Counted from the stretch's first letter, positions 46,136-60,332 are shown. The stretch: DNA of 64,000 bases from Apium graveolens (GCF_009905375.1 NC_133655.1:166370588-166434587), one strand, 5' to 3'. Numbers and translations: made by a program. Notes: generated from the letters alone by a model not told the origin.

Positions 46136-46740
46136 TTTGAGGAATAAGATTTAGAGCAAACCCTGAACGTGATAGTCAGGGAGGTCGCCATCAAGATCGA
46201 AGGAACCCATAACATGATGAAGTGGAAAATGAGGATTTAAAATATGTAGGAGGACCCCGATTATGGGGAGGAGGAGGGAATGCTCAGACTAGGGAAACAG
46301 AAGTCGAGTAAGGATGGGAGACCCGAGATGGTACTCCTATACGAAAATTTATGGACCTTTCTAGACAGAACTTAGACTATTATCCCCAACCACCACCCTG
46401 AGGAAACAATGCGGTGAGAAATTCTTTCAGGACCTTTAAGTCACTAAGCCCTTAGAGTTCCAAGGAACAAGCTAAACCAGTCGAGGCAAGAGCCTGGCTA
46501 AATGAAATATAGGAATCATTTGAGATTTTAAATGATGGACGAATCACAAAAGACTATTTTTGTCACTTACCCTCCTAAGAGAAGGGCCACCACTGGTGAA
46601 AGACCAAGAAAGGCACGGAGCCAGAGGTTAGAATAAACTGATTAAATTTCAGTCAATTATTTTCGGGAAAGTAATTCCCAAGGTTATGGAGATAGTGTAA
46701 AAGCTTTAGAGTCAGAACAAAGGCGGACGAGTATGATGAA
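46136..46740 (+). pseudogene. G3 gag relic
   Basis: Fragments such as LEFQGTS (after TLKSLSP), VEARAWLNEIEESFEILND and GRITKDYFCHLP parallel the capsid block of G1 (FKGSLDPIEANVWSKEIEK). Stops interrupt every frame. No zinc knuckle was recognised. Confidence 0.6.
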
Positions 46741-47429
46741 ATATGAAGCTAAGTTGTAAAAGTTGTCAAGATTCGTTCTGATGACAAGAATCCCAAAATG
46801 ATGTGATGCTTGAAGTCAATGATTAGTGGGTTCATGAAATAATGATAAGAGAAAGGAAAATAAAAAGAAACTGAAGTGGAAAGGAATATAAAGGCAATAG
46901 AGTTTGAGGAATGATAAGGGAGTTGGGTATGAGGAAACCCTAAAGACTCGTAGCAATAGAAATAGAAAAGCATGTAATCGTCAGGATGAGGGTGATTCAC
47001 CATGAGTTAAAGTTGATGATTGAAGGAATAAGAGATACATATATTTTATCCCCTGTAAGTTGGGAGGATTCGAGGAAACCTTGAAATAGTTCGAAGGATA
47101 AATAATGAGACGCGGATAGACTGAGGAGACAAGGAAGTAAGAAATTAGGAAAATTGGATGGAAGTGACCTTCAAGAATGTGAAGTGTAAGACCGGTGGCT
47201 TGATACCCAGAAAGGGAGACGCCGGGTATGAAAGATATCCCAACATTGAGGTGACTGTTGAGGTAAACAACAAAAGTAAATAAGGAATTATTAAGAAGAG
47301 GTTCACGTTGAACACGACCAATATCTTCCAGAACATCCTTGTTATCGTTACCAAATTAGGCAAGACAAGCGGATAACCGTTGTTATCTTTTGGAGGCCAT
47401 ATTGATTGACCCCCTTTTTAATACAGATG
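46741..47429 (+). other. G3 interior, unassigned
   Basis: Decayed sequence where the rest of gag and protease would lie. No motif I can defend. Confidence 0.4.
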
Positions 47430-48040
47430 TTATTCTGAAATTAGACATATACTATCGAGGTGGGAATGATTGAATAAGACACCCTTATCAGGGATATAGG
47501 ACTTGATTTATCCATGGAAGGATGCAGGTACCTTTTAAAGGTGGAATTAAGGATAGAACATCGGTAACTTAAAATGAATACTAGGGGAATGCATAAAGGT
47601 TGACATTTCACCCTTAATAGGGATAGTATGAGTTTTGACAGTATGAATTGGAAAGGATTAAGGTAACAACAACCTTTAAGAATCAGTGGAGAAATTTTTC
47701 AGAAGTATATAGACAATGGTTCTAGTATTAGTAAATGGTATTTTGATATACCCTGTATCTAGGGAATACAGGAGGAACGATTCAAGGATAACCTTAGAGG
47801 TTTTACAAGGAGAAAGGTAATATTCAAAATTCTCAAGAATAAAAATGTTGATAAAGGGAATATGACGTAATTATAATGATGCCAAGTGGGGCACGTGTTA
47901 AACCACGACAAAGTATGGATCGAACCAGTAAAGGTCGAAATTGTTCAGGGCAAGGCAATTAGAGCCTAAGATAAAAGATGTTCTAAGTATGATTGAAAGT
48001 CAGTCGTGACAGTGATTAACCTCTAAAGACTGAGGCAATA
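47430..48040 (+). pseudogene. G3 reverse transcriptase relic
   Basis: Only short islands are readable, such as ITLEVLQGER (compare [10 protein letters not shown] of G2), YSKF near 47825 and a weak match to the SKID...SGYHQL region near 47440. Assignment depends on order and on these islands. Confidence 0.45.
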
Positions 48041-48260
48041 ACTTATGGAAAAAGATGGTGATATTTTTTTTTTACTCATTAGATTTTAAGGAAAACATCT
48101 TCACATAAGCTGTGATTGAAATGAGGTAGAAAATTATTTGGAGGTGGTTAAAATGACATTGACTGTAAGGAAATTTTACTATTAGGAAAGGCCAAAGAGG
48201 TGGCCGACACTTTAAAGGTAAGAGGATAATTATAGGCGCTTGTGCCAAAAGAATACAGTG
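48041..48260 (+). pseudogene. G3 second RNase H relic
   Basis: A weak island ends VADTLKVRG (near 48200), in the place of the usual VADALSRK end of RNase H. The region after RT fits the expected location. Confidence 0.4.
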
Positions 48261-49850
48261 ATGATGGTTAAAGCTGTGAAGGTTGTATTATGGTTTGGAA
48301 GATTGACATTCCTTCCGATGACTGTGCAATACCCAACCGTGATAGTAGTTTGGTAAAGGTTTAATTTGTGTAATCGCCATGAGCGGGCTATCTATCTTAG
48401 AAGGTCCTATCTTGAGAACAATCCAGGACCATATTTCAAAAAGGACTAAACGAACCTTTGAGTTATGTCTTCTATTGAAGGCATACGATTAAGAATGGTA
48501 TTAACCTGCTATCGTTGCTTTGACTGAAACTCTTCTGCAATTTTATCTATTCATGTCATGAAAGTACGTTAGAGTTTGGAGTATTCTTCATGAATTATGA
48601 TTGGTGATTATGTTAACTTCTTAGAAGGATTTGATACGACATGTATGGACTCCGTATGGTTAGATATTAAGATTTCATGGAACGTGAATGATGACAGTTG
48701 GTCAGTGGTGGACCATAGTAATGCATCAATGATTCTGCGAGTAATGAGCTGATTACAACCATGAGAGTTGTATTGGAATGGATGTTGAGATTGAGTACCA
48801 CTAATCGGGTCGTGGTAGTGTATAAGTTATCATTGATAGACTAATTAAGTAGAGTATCTACCTATTGAATATTTATTCCCTCTTATGAAAAGAGAGTCGT
48901 ATTACTATATGAGGAAGGTTGCGGTGCAAGCATAGAATTCTAGTAACGATGATGTCTAGAATGAGATCCCAGGTTCGATTTTCGATATCGAGGGAGTTTC
49001 AAAGGTGATTGTGTATAAGCTCGAGGAAGAGCAAGGGTCCATAGAATGATGGACGGAATAGCAAAAATATTTAGGCATGTGAAATACGATGCTATAATAC
49101 TTGATGTTGATATAAATACATATATGTTTTGTTCTCCTATGATAAACCTCTATAGTTCAGAGGTAGATTCCAAGCCAGATATTTTATGGCAGTATATTTT
49201 ATATATACAATTATCTTCAGTTCGTCCCTTTCTCTTCTTTTCATTTCATGTAAGCTGAGAAGAACAACCCTTCCAGAAGGGGAGGTATTGCCGAATGACT
49301 ATCTATCTGTGTGATAGAAGCCTAGTAGGATACCACATGATGTTTAATTGCTTGTCAAGTACTAAAGGCCGGCCACCTTCTGTACTAACTATGCAATGAA
49401 ACAAGTGTTCATGATCATAGCGATCTCTCAACAAATTCCTTTACATCTATATGATTGATCAAACTTTGGGAAATAGAAACAGCTGAAAAAGGAGTAATAA
49501 AGTTGTGATAGTATTCAGAATGGAAACACATTCGTGATACTAAGGTTGACATGGTTATTAAAAGGTTATAGAACGCTAACGAGCAAAAGTATAACCTGTA
49601 TAATATTAGGAACGGAAGGTAGTAGCGATTACGAACTGGAAAAGAATGGGTATTAGGAAGCAAAAGCTCTAATGCTAAAAGCTATAATAAGAGTCTGTGC
49701 AATAGACTTGAAAGAATTTGGAATGATCAATTAACACGGATTGAGTTTTCTTATGAAAATAGATCATATGTCATTATCGAGATGTCACCTTATAAGATCC
49801 TTGAGGGAAGACAATGTCGATCTCCCTTATGATATGATGATGTTGCAGAG
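48261..49850 (+). pseudogene. G3 integrase core relic
   Basis: Best island at 49690-49830: RVCAIDLKGIWNDHLARIEF followed by SYENRSYVIIEMSPYKILEG and CRSPL, aligned with RVCAIDFKGSWDEHLPLIEF of G1. The earlier part (48261-49690) has only scattered matches, with many stops. Confidence 0.6.
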
Positions 49851-50424
49851 CGCAAGATGCTTAGACCAGCAGTGGTCCAAAGGACCAAGGATATAATAGA
49901 TTTAATTAGAGGAGGGCTGGTAGTAGCCCAAGATGGGCACACGAAGTATGTTGATTTGATATGAAAGGACAAGGAATAGGAAGTAGGGGACCTAGTGCTG
50001 TTATAGGTATTCCCTTGGAAAGGATGGATGTGGTTCGGAAAGAAAGGAAAGCTAAGCCCACGAATTGTTGGACCCTTGGATATATTAAGACGTATTGGGA
50101 AATTTGCATATGAGCTAGCCCTACCCCCGAACATGTAGCAAGTTCATAACATGTTCCACATATCAATGTTAAGGAAGTGTAATTCAGATGCCAGATAAAT
50201 AGGGGCATATGAGCGCATAGACATGCAACCCGACGTAACCTATATGGAGCAACCAAGAAGGGTTATAGAGTGAAAAGGAACAAGTGCTTAGGAGAAGGGT
50301 TATTAAACTAAGCAGAGTTGGTGGTAGGACCACAATATGGAAAAATTACGTAAGAGTTAGAAAGTGAAATGCTAAGAAAGTATCCCTACTCATTTTCTAT
50401 TTGATTCCGGGACGGAATCCTTTT
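49851..50424 (+). pseudogene. G3 integrase C-terminus and chromodomain relic
   Basis: Islands in order: FPWKGWMWFGKKGKLSPRIV, KFAYELALPPN, VHNMFHISMLRKCNSDAR, DVTYMEQPRRVIE and a decayed chromodomain end. G3 thus descends from a chromodomain-bearing Tekay/Del element like G2. In-frame stops interrupt it. Confidence 0.72.
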
Positions 50425-50437
50425 AAGGAGGGGAGAC
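50425..50437 (+). promoter_or_regulatory. G3 polypurine tract
   Basis: AAGGAGGGGAGAC directly before the 3' LTR start at 50438. Confidence 0.92.
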
Positions 50438-53400
50438 TGTAATAACCCCAATTTTTGGAATTTTTGAAACCCTTATGAATAGTGTTTTGCTGATTATGCT
50501 GAATAAGAAAACTTTTCATGCCACTCTATGTAGGGGTTCTGTTATGGATATTCTGAGATTTTATTAGTACTCTATATGGTATATAAGTGTATGTAAAGAT
50601 CGTCAGAATCCAATTGCGAACACTTTGATTTTTCCCGGAAATCCACTAGATACGGAAAGAATTGAGTATAAGGTAACAGGATAAAAAGGATTTAAATAAA
50701 AGGATTATAAGAGAGGATCATGAAAGGAATATAATGTATTGAGAAAGGTTAAAGAAACCTAAGTAATAAGATCCCGGGTATGGTCCCTCAAACGATAAAC
50801 GAAAATGAAAGTTAAGCGAACCGTATAACAGATCAGCGGTCATTAGGCAAACAATTAGGAAGTTAATCAAGGAGGTTAGGGATGATGAGGTCATCCAACC
50901 AATAAGAAGGGGGCAAGTAAGGGATGATGACATCATAAGCATGACATAAGCATGACATAAGGGGAAGGAGATGTGGTTGATTTAAAACCACACAAAGTTC
51001 AAGGCTAGAAAGGTAATTAACCAAAAACAAAACAAAAACCAACCAAGATAAGCTAAACAAATCAAAAAACACAAAATCATTTCATTCTTCAACCTTGCTC
51101 TCGGCTTTTCTCCATTTCAAGAAGCAAAATTTTCAAAATTCAAGTTCCAAGCTTCCTAAATTGGTAAGTTAATTATCTACTACTCCTTATGCATAGATAT
51201 GGCTATCCTATGAGTTTAAGCCTCCAATTAATTCTCAATCTTCTCCAAGAAATCAATGAAGAAGACAATGAATAGTGATTTCAAGGTTTTTAACTTGATT
51301 TTTCTTGTTTTTCCTTTAAGATCCAAGCATCTCTAAGACATCTCAAGGCTTCTTAAGGCTTTCTAGCTACTCCAACCATTTCAAGGAAGGTATAACATCT
51401 CCAAACCCTAGCTTTACTTTATATATTAGGATGATTTTGATAGTTGTGGTAAAGAGTATCTTGATGCTTGTTGGTTTAGAGTTTGGGTTGGAATGGTAGT
51501 GAATTGATTGTTGAAATCTTATGGTTTGGTTAAAGGACTTAAGTATAGTTTAAATTCAAGTTTAAGAATAAGTATAAATTGTTAATATTGAGTTGATTGG
51601 GGCTGTTATGATGTAGTGAGGATGGATTTTTGTTGTATGAATGGATTGGGATTGATTGGTGGTTGAATTGGGATGGTATAAAATTGGGAAATCGCGTAAA
51701 CATAGCCGTCGTAATGTCCGATTTACTTTAGACTGCTTTTGTTCATAACATTAGGACCAGAGAACTCCCTACTAGGTTTTGACCATTGCCATGTTTAGAT
51801 AGTTCATGTTACGAGCTTCGTTTTGATATGTATTTCGTTTGATTCCGATGTACGGTTTAGGAGAAACGACCGTTTTAAGTAACGGCATTTTGCGACCGAA
51901 CCATTACCCCTCGCCTTACTTTGAAACCTTGGTTAAGGACCTTAGAGGACTAATTGGGGTATGAAACAATTATTTTAAGTGTATTAGGCAGTTGGTAAGG
52001 TACTCGTGAAAGAATCGCCTTAAAACCCTTAATGGTTAATTTATTAAAAATGGTGGAGCCGAGAGTACTCGAGCGACTTAAGTGAATCGTTAAGCGCGAA
52101 AGCGAACGTTAGGACTCTAAATGGTTAAAGTCTAGTTTCTTAAGCGACCGGGGTTTAATTCCGACTTATGTTGTTGTTCATAGGTTATCGGACCCACTCT
52201 AAGCTTAAGTCTATCCGGGAGCATTCAGGGAAGTTTTCTACCCATTATACTGTTGTTGTGATGTATATGTGTATATGCATGATCTTGTGATAAATGCATA
52301 TTTTTTATTAGCAAATTCTTGCGATATATTGTAGCATATGATATGGTATATATGCATGCCTGTTTCGTATTCTTGATTTATATATCTGTTGGTTCAAATG
52401 CTTATTAGTTGCATAATACCTATGCTAGAGATAAGCGGTATTTGCGTATACCCTTAGTATAGGGGATCAAAAAGGTGAAACATTTTCTAAAACCGGGAGG
52501 CGAGGCTCCCGAGTATAATATATATATATATATGAATGGTTTTTAAAACTATTAATCGAATAAGATTTATTCGATAACTTTATATTATTTAATGAATATT
52601 ACTTGAATATTCATCTGAGGACTTATGGCTCCTTGTATTTTATTAATTGAATATTATTTGAATATTCATTCGAGGGCTTATGACTCAGTTTATTTTATTA
52701 ATTGAATATTATTTGAATATTCATTCGAGGGCTTATGACTCAGTTTATTTTATTAATTGAATATTATTTGAATATTCATTCGAGGGCTTATGACTCAGTT
52801 TATATTATTTAATGAATATTATTTGAATATTCATTTGAGGATCTATGACTCCGATTATTGGTGAGTTATATTCTTTATTTTATTAAAGAATAAGGTGTCG
52901 ATAATCAAACTTATTTTTGATTATTCAAATAAAGATAGTACTTTCGTATAAGTATATCTTTGGTTATTTAATACTCATTTCAAGTATTAGTCTTACAACT
53001 TCTACTTCAATTATTTGTATAAAGATTATTCTTTATGGGTATATTATTTAAATAATAATATTCAGATATTTTCTAAATATATTGGGACTGATTTACTTCA
53101 TTAAATCAGCATTACTCCAAACACTCTTTAAAGTGTTTTCGAGTCTTCAAAATGATTTTTAAAAGTTAGAGCGGATCCCAAAACTCATTTTTATATTTAA
53201 GATCTTCCTTTTAAAGAGGATTTAAATACTCGCTCAAAACCTGAGGGATCCGGCTCTGTGGTGTATTTTATATTCGCAACGAGGTTGCTGTTTTGGTAAA
53301 TGAATTGATTACTTACCCAACGTTCGGGAAGTAAGTCCATCTATCGAGTCGGCATAAGCAACATGGGCTCAGTGGGCGTCCATGATAGTGTAAGTGGCTC

Positions 53401-54025
53401 AGTGGGAGTCCATCAAATGCGTAAGTGGCTGAGTGGCAGTCCAGCATAAGGTCCTATTGCGACCAGGGTGATGACCAGTGGGGAATTTGTCCATCTACTA
53501 GTAGAAAAGGTTACTTATTGGTATCTTTGCCTGATCAGCAAGATATCAGGTTTATGCCAAAATTCTTTCCTTTCCAAATTTATTGGATATTGCAATTCTG
53601 TTCATACTTTACATGACAGAGGTTTTTAGGAAACGTATGTATATATATAGGTGTATATATATATCGGGACTTAATGAAGTATCTCGTAACTTCATTATTT
53701 ATAATGATATTCAAAGATTTAATCTATTCAAATCTTGTCTTGTAGTCTCATCTATGTGATGAACTGTTAAAATCTCATTATAACTTGAACGGTGGTAGTT
53801 CAAGTAGTATTTGGAAAAGATATAAGTATATTGGAGTATCTTGTAACTTCATCTTTTAAACTTATATCTAGTAAATGATTATCTTATGCATAACAAAGAT
53901 TTTCAAAAAAATGTTGAGACAAGGTTAGATATATGAGATCACCTTGCAACGATATTTTTATACAGTTATAAACTGGAACTCTGTGTATATTATACATGTC
54001 AGAGGATTTCAAAGATTATGAAAAG

Positions 54026-54058
<33 letters not shown>

Positions 54059-54632
54059 TGAATATTTTGTGACTTGGTCGTGTTAAGATATCAGCTTGGT
54101 TCATTTCTTTTGACCAAGACTTTCATGAGTACTGTGAGTATGCTCATATATTGTTAATCAGTATACATATTATTTTGGTGGGCTTGTTGCTCACCCTTGC
54201 TTTCTTCTTTCATCACACAACATCAGATAGACAAGATGAACAGGACCAAGCTCCCAATTCGCGAGCGGATAGGAAACGTTCCGCAGTTTCCTATAGGCGT
54301 TGATGTCGCTGTAGCTGAGGTAGGAGCTACCAATAGGCTAGGCTTTCAACTTTTGATGTACCAGATTTATGTGTATTTATGAATTGTAATAATGGCAAAG
54401 AAATGTAAATTTATTCAGAAACCCTTTTAAGGTGTATTGACAGATAATTGTGGAATAAAATGACTTGTGATTATTTTTGGATATTCATCTCTGAGACTAT
54501 AACTTGTGGTGTGTGTGTTTATTGTGGGGTCACAGTACAGAGTAATTGATTATTTATTAAGATTGGGTGTTATTAAGGGAAATGGAACTCGTGACAACCC
54601 GGATCCCCGAACCCGGATTTGGGGGTGTTACA
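50438..54632 (+). repeat. G3 3' LTR
   Basis: A 4195-bp copy of 40676-44871 with few substitutions and shorter TA tract at about 52516-52533. It has the same 55-bp array (about 52597-52857). The outer end touches TSD AGTGA (54633-54637). Confidence 0.95.
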
Positions 54633-54637
54633 AGTGA

Positions 54638-56851
54638 TTTGTTGCTGGATAAGTGTGTTAAAATTGATGAAAGATTGTTTGAGATTTTTGACTTCTTTCT
54701 CAATAGAAGCAAGATCCATTCTTGACATTTGCTCAGCAAAGTGATTGAATTTGGTAGTGATATGTTCTTGAGATGGTATAATCTTATCCATCTTCTCATT
54801 CACCAGTTTTCTGATTCTGTCTTCATAACCAGTGAGCTTGATTTCAAGAGCTTTACCAAACAGATGAAATGCTTTGAGCTGAGCTTTGTATACTTCTGTA
54901 ATGGCATCATAAACATCTTGTGGAGTCAAGGCCTTTACATTACTGCTCATAATAGTGATGTATTCTTCTCTAAATCTGGCCAAGACTTGATCCATTTACA
55001 AGACAAAGTCATCAGATAGCCATGCATCCACATTTCCATCTTTTCTGCATCATTGACAATTTTCTCTTTCTGCTTCTCAACTTCTTCATTGTACGTAAGC
55101 ATGATAGCTTGATAATCTTGATTTCTCATATTGGAAGTCAGAAGATGCTGTGAGATGTTTGCCAATCCAGAAATCTGCTATACTAGTAGATCATTTACAG
55201 AAGTTAGTTGAGAGCCAGATTCGTACAGCCACTGAGAGAGAATGTGAGGTTGTTGAGGTTGTGAGGTAGATGATTCAGAAACACCTGTGACTGAAGTCAC
55301 AGTTTTACTCACAGATTGCTATGTGGTTATGGCTAGTTGTTGTTCCTCACTAGGTGTGGGAACCTCCAATTGAATTGGAGGGGATTTGACTGAGTTACTG
55401 CCATGTGCACCGGTCTCAAACCCTTATGTGTCTTGTACCACACTGTCACCTTAATGTGCTATACTTGCCTCCCCTATGACAGGATCATTGGTAATTGTAC
55501 CCCTAGCTTCAACTGCCAAGGCAATTTTTTTCAGGGTTTTGAAGGGAGTTGCTCCTACATGAGGAACCTCCAATTGACTTGGAGAGGATTTAGATAGCTC
55601 CCCTTGAGGAGTACTACCCTCAAACCTTTCAGTCTATGAAGACTGTTTTGCATATAAAGGTGCATAAGAGACATCCATGGGGTCTTCAGTAAAAACTGAT
55701 GAATCCCCCATGGTTTTGATGGTGTCATCAAGGTCTACCCCAACATGTAGCCTCTCACCATCTAAATTGAGTGTATGGTTGGTGAGCAAAGCTTCTTGAG
55801 CTAAGTCACTTGAGTGAGATTGGACTTAAGAATTGAATTCAAGTGCAGTTGGTGAGGAAGAAATTTTAGATTTGAGAGAGTGTTGCTCGGATACGAGTGT
55901 TGGCAGCTCCCCCTGAATAGATGAGGGAGCTTCAAGAGATGTGCTCTCATAGTGTGTTCCATCCTTATTTCTCCTACCATACATTTGAATTGCTTCATGT
56001 GCAGGCTGTGTAGACTCAATACTGGGTTCTTTTACAACTGCATCCTATTGGGAGGATACAGAGGTGACTTGAGTGGTCGGCTCAGATTTTTTACTTTTTT
56101 TGGATCTCTTGACCAAAGGTGACTCAGTGACAGCTTGATCCTCACCACTCTCAGTTAGAATTATTAGGGTTCCCTCCTTTCTCTTTCTTTTACTTACCTC
56201 ATCCTAGCTACTAGGGGTTTTGAAGAAATGGTTGTAGCTTGGGAATATCCCTGTTGGTGTTCCTGTGTTTATACTTCCACATGTTCAAGGACCATAGCTG
56301 AGTTAGTTTATACATTTGACCTCATGTCAGGCATAGGGTAAGGGTAAGTCCTAAACCTCTCCAACATGAATGAAGTGATTTTCAGACTTATATTTACCTT
56401 TTTCTTTGTAGTAAGTGAACCAAATATTATTTTGGACACTTGCTTACAATTGCCTATTTTTGTGTTATCTATGCCATTTAACAAATGTATGTCTCCTACC
56501 TTATGATTTAAAGTGGACATGAAAAATCTAGGAAAGAAAATTTCCTTACCTCTAGCTGACAGGGGTGATAGCCTGATTGCAAGCTCTTCCAGGATTAATA
56601 GACCAACATTCAAGTGCCTGTTGTGGGCAATTGAATACACCAACTTTTGCACCACACTTGAAATGTTGTCATATCTTGTCTTCCTGCGTGTGAAGACCCT
56701 CACCACATAATCAAAGATGAATGACCACTCCTTCCTTAGATTTGTTCTGTTCAGGCCGGACAGGTTGATTCTTCCACCATAATTGATGAAGTCCAGAAAC
56801 TCGGCCAGCTCATCAGGAGTTGGCACCTCCACCAGGTTTGCAGTGGGAAAT
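54638..56851 (-). pseudogene. C1 env-like protein, middle part
   Basis: It continues the env-like gene between the two insertions. Conserved N-terminal block at 56851-56308: NLVEVPTPDELAEFLDFINY, NRTNLRKEWSFIFDYVVRVF, LVYSIAHNRHLNVGLLILEE and RFFMSTLNHKVGDIHLLNG. Then comes a low-complexity Ser/Thr/Pro-rich region with stops (56300-55170). The last block (54995-54638) is helical and charged: MDQVLARFREEYITIMSSNV, AITEVYKAQLKAFHLFGKAL and DLASIEKEVKNLKQSFINFN. Frame changes occur between 56308 and 54995. Confidence 0.78.
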
Positions 56852-56856
56852 CCCAA

Positions 56857-59800
56857 TGTGACGCCCCAAAATCTGGGGTCAAGGATCTAGGAGGCCATGC
56901 CATCTTAAATACTATATACCACATGCCTCGCATCACAATATATAAATACTCACACTTTACGACCCCACACTTATCACACATACACACACTTATAGGTTAA
57001 TGTCTTGGAAATGAACCATTCATTACTAGAGTAAATCAATCCACAAAGTGATATTTATTACAACCCAAAAGTAATTAAGTCTTACCGGGGGAAATATCTT
57101 TTAAGTAAGGCTAGTCCGTCGGCCAAATATTTGTTTCTTATTCATTATCTTACATAAGTCATACTTGTAAATAAGTCGGACTAAAAATAACTGAAAACTT
57201 ATCCAGCTTATTCGATCTACATGTGGTACAGCACCAAACATTCTACCGAATAGCTAGCCATTTCCTACCCATTTCCTTGCTGTGAGTCTCATGATAGGCA
57301 TCTTGATTCACTGTTGTGTTGTGTCAATTTAAGAAAACAAGTGAGAGCTATAATGCCCAGCATAATAATGTACAGTATGAAATGATTGTATGATAAACTC
57401 AAGTAAAAACATCATATATGATAATTATGTTTTATTCAAAAATAGTTTTCCTTGGTGATACACACCTTCTTTAATGGATTTATTATCCTGCAAATACCTT
57501 AATGGTAAACCCAGCACCTAGGCTTGGGTTATGGTATTGCATCACAATTCCAATTGGAAGAATTTAGGACATTTACTGGAGCCCCCGAGATACGATGATC
57601 AGTCGTATAACGGTAACAGTAACCTTTTCTACATGTAGATGGACGATTTCTTAACATCCTGGTTGTCACCCAAGCCGCATTCGGGCTTTATATGCTTCCC
57701 CATTCCATCCGGGTATATTTTGCATACTTCGTATGTCCTTCAGTACACATGATACCTTCTTATACGAAAAATAAATATGGTAGTCTCCCCAGTCCACGAA
57801 GTACTGGATCTCTACCCCTCCTTGTCCTTTTAAGAATACTATCATATACTTGGAATCAGAATGTATTTTAAATCAGGTTTTATAATTTTTAAATCATAAT
57901 TAAATAATTAAATATTAAATATTAAATGATAAATAATTAAACCTCAAATGATTATACTTTAAAAGAATATTGAAATAATATTCCTCAACTTATTTATGTC
58001 TAAGTAATTTTATAATCTTTAATATTTAATCGAGTTTGAAATAAATATTCGCTGGAGGATACTTCTCCCAAAATAAATGAATAGTTAATAATTATGTATT
58101 ATTCGAACAATAAAGTATAGTTGAAGGAATATGATATTAGGAAATTATTTTAATAAAAGTTCGAGGTGTTTAATATTTCGTAAGTGGACGTTGAGTCCCT
58201 TCAAACGTACTACTATGGAATTTTAATCGTCCTATAATATCACCAGAATGATTCCAAGGTTTTTATTTTAAAATCTCGACCGACTCTCGGTCTTATAATT
58301 ATATGGCACGCATGTGGCGGCATTAAATATTTTACATATATGTATCGTACAACATCGCTACATTATGCGAAATTCAATTACTTAGTATCATGGCAAACAT
58401 GACATTTATGCAATGATGATAAAACAATCCTTTCACAACACAACAGTTATACGGAGCTGGATTCGTAAACTTGCCTGGGTATCTCGAGGTGGAGGATGCT
58501 TTAGGTTCCGCTCGGAAATCTATAATCATAACACAATTCGTTTTATTAGGTCCCGTTCTAATTTACGGCGACTTGCACTCATGTGCTACTTATTATGCAC
58601 CCTCTCAACTTATAACCCTTTTTATTTCTCTAAGTCTTTATTCACATTACGGTCACTTCGTTTATTGAAGTATCTTAAGTCCGATTTCATTTCCATTGTC
58701 GGCTCCGCTTATGGATTCCACAGTTTTGTAATCGCGCGATCTCGGCTCCGATATTTTTATAAAATTGAAAAATCATTATTTTCGTTTGAAATTTTTATGG
58801 AATTTAAGGAACTCTATTTACTATTCTCTGTAAAAATTTCATGATTTATGAACACTTTTAAGTCCATCCTTTTTATTTTTAAAGTTCGTAATTCGTAGCA
58901 GTTTTTGACGCGTAAATCACTTTTAGTAAAACGGTCATGACTTTTGATCCGTCAATCAGAATCAAGAGATTCAAGAGCCTAAAAGATACTTATAATATTT
59001 TCTATTATTATCAAGTGTTATTTATCAAGAAACTAAAATTTACATCTTCGGGACTTTCGGCAGAAACTTAGTGTTACGTTTTGTTCATTTTAGCGAGATT
59101 ACGGTTACGATCCGAGTTTCGTTTACGCCTTAAATCTTTATACTACCACCAAAAATCATCATATCATCATCACCACACTAACTACTATAAAGAACATCAT
59201 TTTCTTGAGGCAACAACCATCAACCTTAAATCTACTTAACTAAACATCAAGATTACAACAATACATTCACCAAAACTAGGTTTACAACTATGTTCTAAAA
59301 GATTCTTGAACTTAAATCTTAAGTAAGGATGGGTCAAAGATTTTTATCTTTAGTGAGAGCTTGAGATGTGTTCTTGATTATGGTGAAGTCTTGGGAGTTC
59401 TTGGTAGGGTTTTTGGAACCTAAAACAACCATTAAAATCAAGAAACCAAAGAAAAGTTACTATTCATACTATTCACTATCATCTTTCTTGAATTTATTTC
59501 ACCCATCAAACCTTGATAAAATGAGCTTACAGATTTATATTACCTTATTTTAGGAGGTATGAAGCTTGAGAATTAATGGGGCAATTTTTCCTTGGCTAGA
59601 GCTTGGTGTTTTGTATTTAATTTCCCTTGTTTTTGAGGAAGGGCCGAATGGTGCTTCTTGGGAGAGAGGGAGAGAAATTTGTGTTTCCTTCTTGGTTGCT
59701 TTTTGGAATAATGCTTGTGTTTGATTGTTTATTCTCTAGTATATGTCCTAGGATAGATTTATGTTGTAAAATCTTTGGACAATTCTAGTTAGCCTTTCTA

Positions 59801-60327
59801 GATTACAAGCTAAGCTAATTAGTTTAGCCATTAGCTTTACTATTCTCTAGCCTTAGATGATCATCCTACAACCTTAGCTTACTATTTGATAAAGTAACCA
59901 TGGTTACTTTTCTACCATGGTTAGTTAGTGCGATACGTTTATTTAATCGTTTACGCGTTTGTTCGGTCGCTTAAATTTTTCGTAATAATTTCTCGTAAAC
60001 GGTTCACAGCGTAAATCCTTTCGTATTCGTTCTTTATATTTTGAAGTATCATCCTTGGATATAAATCCGTAGGGTTTTAAATTCGTAATTATATTGTGAT
60101 TCCCATAATCCTCGATGATTCGTAAATCTGGTCGTTTTTCAAAGTTCGTTTTCTTCGAAAACTAATAGCATTTACATACACTCATTTGGTACGTATAATC
60201 ATAATATCAACTTCGAAACTCATTTTCTCATGCACAACATAGTGTGGGCTAAAAAAAATTTCCCCGTTTGTCAAAGTTACTATTCATTAAACGTTTTTAC
60301 AAAGTCTCAAAAATTTGAGTTATTACA
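56857..60327 (-). repeat. Solo Gypsy-type LTR inserted in C1 env-like gene
   Basis: A 3471-bp LTR, TGTGACGCCCCAAAATCTGG at the left and GAGTTATTACA at the right, flanked by perfect TSD CCCAA (56852-56856 and 60328-60332). No internal element sequence is present, so the original element was removed by LTR-LTR recombination. An open frame of 143 codons (58413-58844) lacks any domain and is probably chance. Confidence 0.9.
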
Positions 60328-60332
60328 CCCAA

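Larger units (their letters stand above)
40676..54632 (+). mobile_element. Ty3/Gypsy element G3 with intact ends and decayed interior
   Basis: A 13,957-bp element with TG...CA ends and perfect TSD AGTGA (40671-40675 and 54633-54637). 5' LTR 40676-44871, PBS 44876-44887, interior to 50437, PPT 50425-50437, 3' LTR 50438-54632. By eye the LTRs differ at only around 1-2 % of sites plus microsatellite length, so the insertion is young. The interior nevertheless has stops and frameshifts in every domain. Order of relics: leader, RNase H-integrase fragment, gag, RT, RNase H, integrase, chromodomain. Replication must have relied on proteins from another element. Confidence 0.92.

Noticed and set aside
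49790..50256. Overlapping minus-strand ORFs of about 115 codons
   Set aside because: Antisense to the decayed integrase C-terminal region of G3; no domain.
58413..58844. 143-codon ORF in the solo LTR
   Set aside because: No domain and odd composition; LTR sequence, not shown to be conserved.
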